DNA of 10,728 nucleotides, taken from the NCBI GenBank assembly GCA_036405975.1, contig DASWWM010000035.1:1-10728 (forward strand), in the 5' to 3' direction. Position 1 is the first letter of the stretch, and the number at the start of each line of letters is the position of its first letter. Below, piece after piece: positions 10,472 to 10,728 of the stretch. The stretch comes from VEQN01 sp036405975. Lineage in GTDB: Bacteria; Patescibacteriota; Minisyncoccia; Phycocordibacterales; CAIZLB01. A program made the translations under genes and the position numbers. The notes below the pieces were generated by a model, which ran no database searches, had not been told where the DNA came from, and saw nothing but the letters and a program-made list of their open reading frames with translations.

Positions 10472-10728
10472 TTAGTCCTGCCCAAAAATCCCCTCCATAT
10501 CAGGAGAGTATACGATCTGTTCCTGCACGAGCTTATAGTCGATGATTTCTTCAGGCTTGAACCAATGTGCAATTTCATCGTTGGCTTCCTGGACCGAGCC
10601 CGATGCATGGACGAGGTTTCGGATAGACCGGTCGTCGGTTTCAGACATCTGGTATGAGTCGAGGACGAAGTCGCCTCGGATAGTGCCGACATCTGAAGTT
10701 AAAGGCTCGGTACCTCCTGTAATCTTTC
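10472..10728 (-). CDS. ndk: Nucleoside diphosphate kinase, C-terminal 84 residues; 5' end beyond the window
   Basis: NDK moves the gamma-phosphate between nucleoside triphosphates and diphosphates through a phospho-histidine and keeps the NTP/dNTP pools balanced. The visible part begins KITGGTEPLTSDVGTIRGDF, the nucleotide-binding loop and the strongly conserved GTIRGDF. RSIRNLVHASGS (residues 33-44 of the visible part) carries the catalytic His at 40, in the position of the family's NxxHGSDS; here the Gly is Ala and the Asp is Gly. EEANDEI-type helix residues (QEANDEIAHWF) follow, and the protein ends in GIFGQD, then TAA at 10472-10474. The reading frame runs to the right edge without a start, so about half of the protein lies outside the window. 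The loop 'LTSDVGTIRGDF' and 'HASGS' fit the NDK form I associate with Patescibacteria. The next gene downstream on this strand is the 6S-like RNA. Confidence 0.93.
   Translation of the reverse strand, partial: KITGGTEPLTSDVGTIRGDFVLDSYQMSETDDRSIRNLVHASGSVQEANDEIAHWFKPEEIIDYKLVQEQIVYSPDMEGIFGQD

Noticed and set aside
10376..10692. Open frames on both strands across the ndk region
   Set aside because: The minus-strand frame ending at 10472 encodes an unmistakable NDK C-terminus, so the other frames are shadows.
1..10728. Altered genetic code (UGA as Gly or CGA as Trp, known in some CPR groups)
   Set aside because: UGA ends several genes at sensible places, and CGA occupies conserved Arg positions in L20, L35 and the phosphatase RHG motif.
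1..10728. CRISPR arrays, insertion sequences, tRNA genes, att sites
   Set aside because: No spaced repeats, transposase-like proteins, terminal inverted repeats with target duplications, or cloverleaf patterns were seen on either strand.

Overview
The window looks like a piece of a Candidate Phyla Radiation (Patescibacteria, probably Parcubacteria-like) genome. The grounds are a DUF5652-type small membrane protein of the kind known mostly from that group, a compact gene set with short intergenic gaps, an infC-rpmI-rplT operon with no Shine-Dalgarno (SD) sequences, an NDK of the type with a long '..TSDVGTIRGDF' loop, and very heavy use of CGA for arginine. The placement is inferred from the sequence alone and no database was searched. 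UGA is used as a stop, and CGA encodes conserved arginines (for example the RHG motif of the phosphatase), so the standard bacterial code applies.

Left part (1-2640): a DUF5652-like membrane protein runs off the left edge on the minus strand and is divergent from a small unrecognised gene (549-932) that has its own promoter, strong SD and terminator. Then come a histidine phosphatase (1063-1764) and, converging on it with a 2-base gap, a DUF1295-type membrane enzyme (1767-2585). A perfect 14-bp palindrome (2601-2614) lies between the DUF1295 gene and the divergent PLD-family gene.

Middle (2642-5756): a phospholipase D/cardiolipin-synthase-family protein with one altered HKD motif, then the translation operon infC-rpmI-rplT (3885-5048). 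infC starts with TTG, and a structured 79-base gap precedes rpmI. A terminator follows, then a second unrecognised gene (5193-5699) with its own promoter, two SD/start pairs and a bidirectional terminator.

Right part (5775-10728) is all on the minus strand. In transcription order it holds the C-terminal half of ndk (10472 to the edge), a 6S-RNA-like non-coding RNA with promoter and terminator (10155-10306), a four-helix VanZ/YjdF-like membrane protein (9746-10129) overlapping a beta-CASP metallo-beta-lactamase RNase-type protein (8361-9782), an O-methyltransferase (7541-8311), a D-2-hydroxyacid dehydrogenase (6531-7520), a large perfect hairpin, and a LOG-family protein (5775-6425). Most of these have an individual promoter, so this is a run of co-oriented units more than one operon. 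Mobile elements, CRISPR arrays and tRNAs were looked for and not seen.

Three patterns stand out. Several genes have a -10 box only 6-10 bases before the ATG, implying leaderless or near-leaderless mRNAs. Canonical SD sequences occur only before the two unrecognised small genes. The best candidate for something not yet annotated is the 6S-like RNA, whose two ends, central bubble, 3' bubble hairpin and terminal rod can all be paired by eye. The gene-free stretch of more than 300 bases (10130-10471) is explained by this RNA and its promoter; the remaining 130 bases or so next to ndk (about 10342-10471) show nothing I can support.
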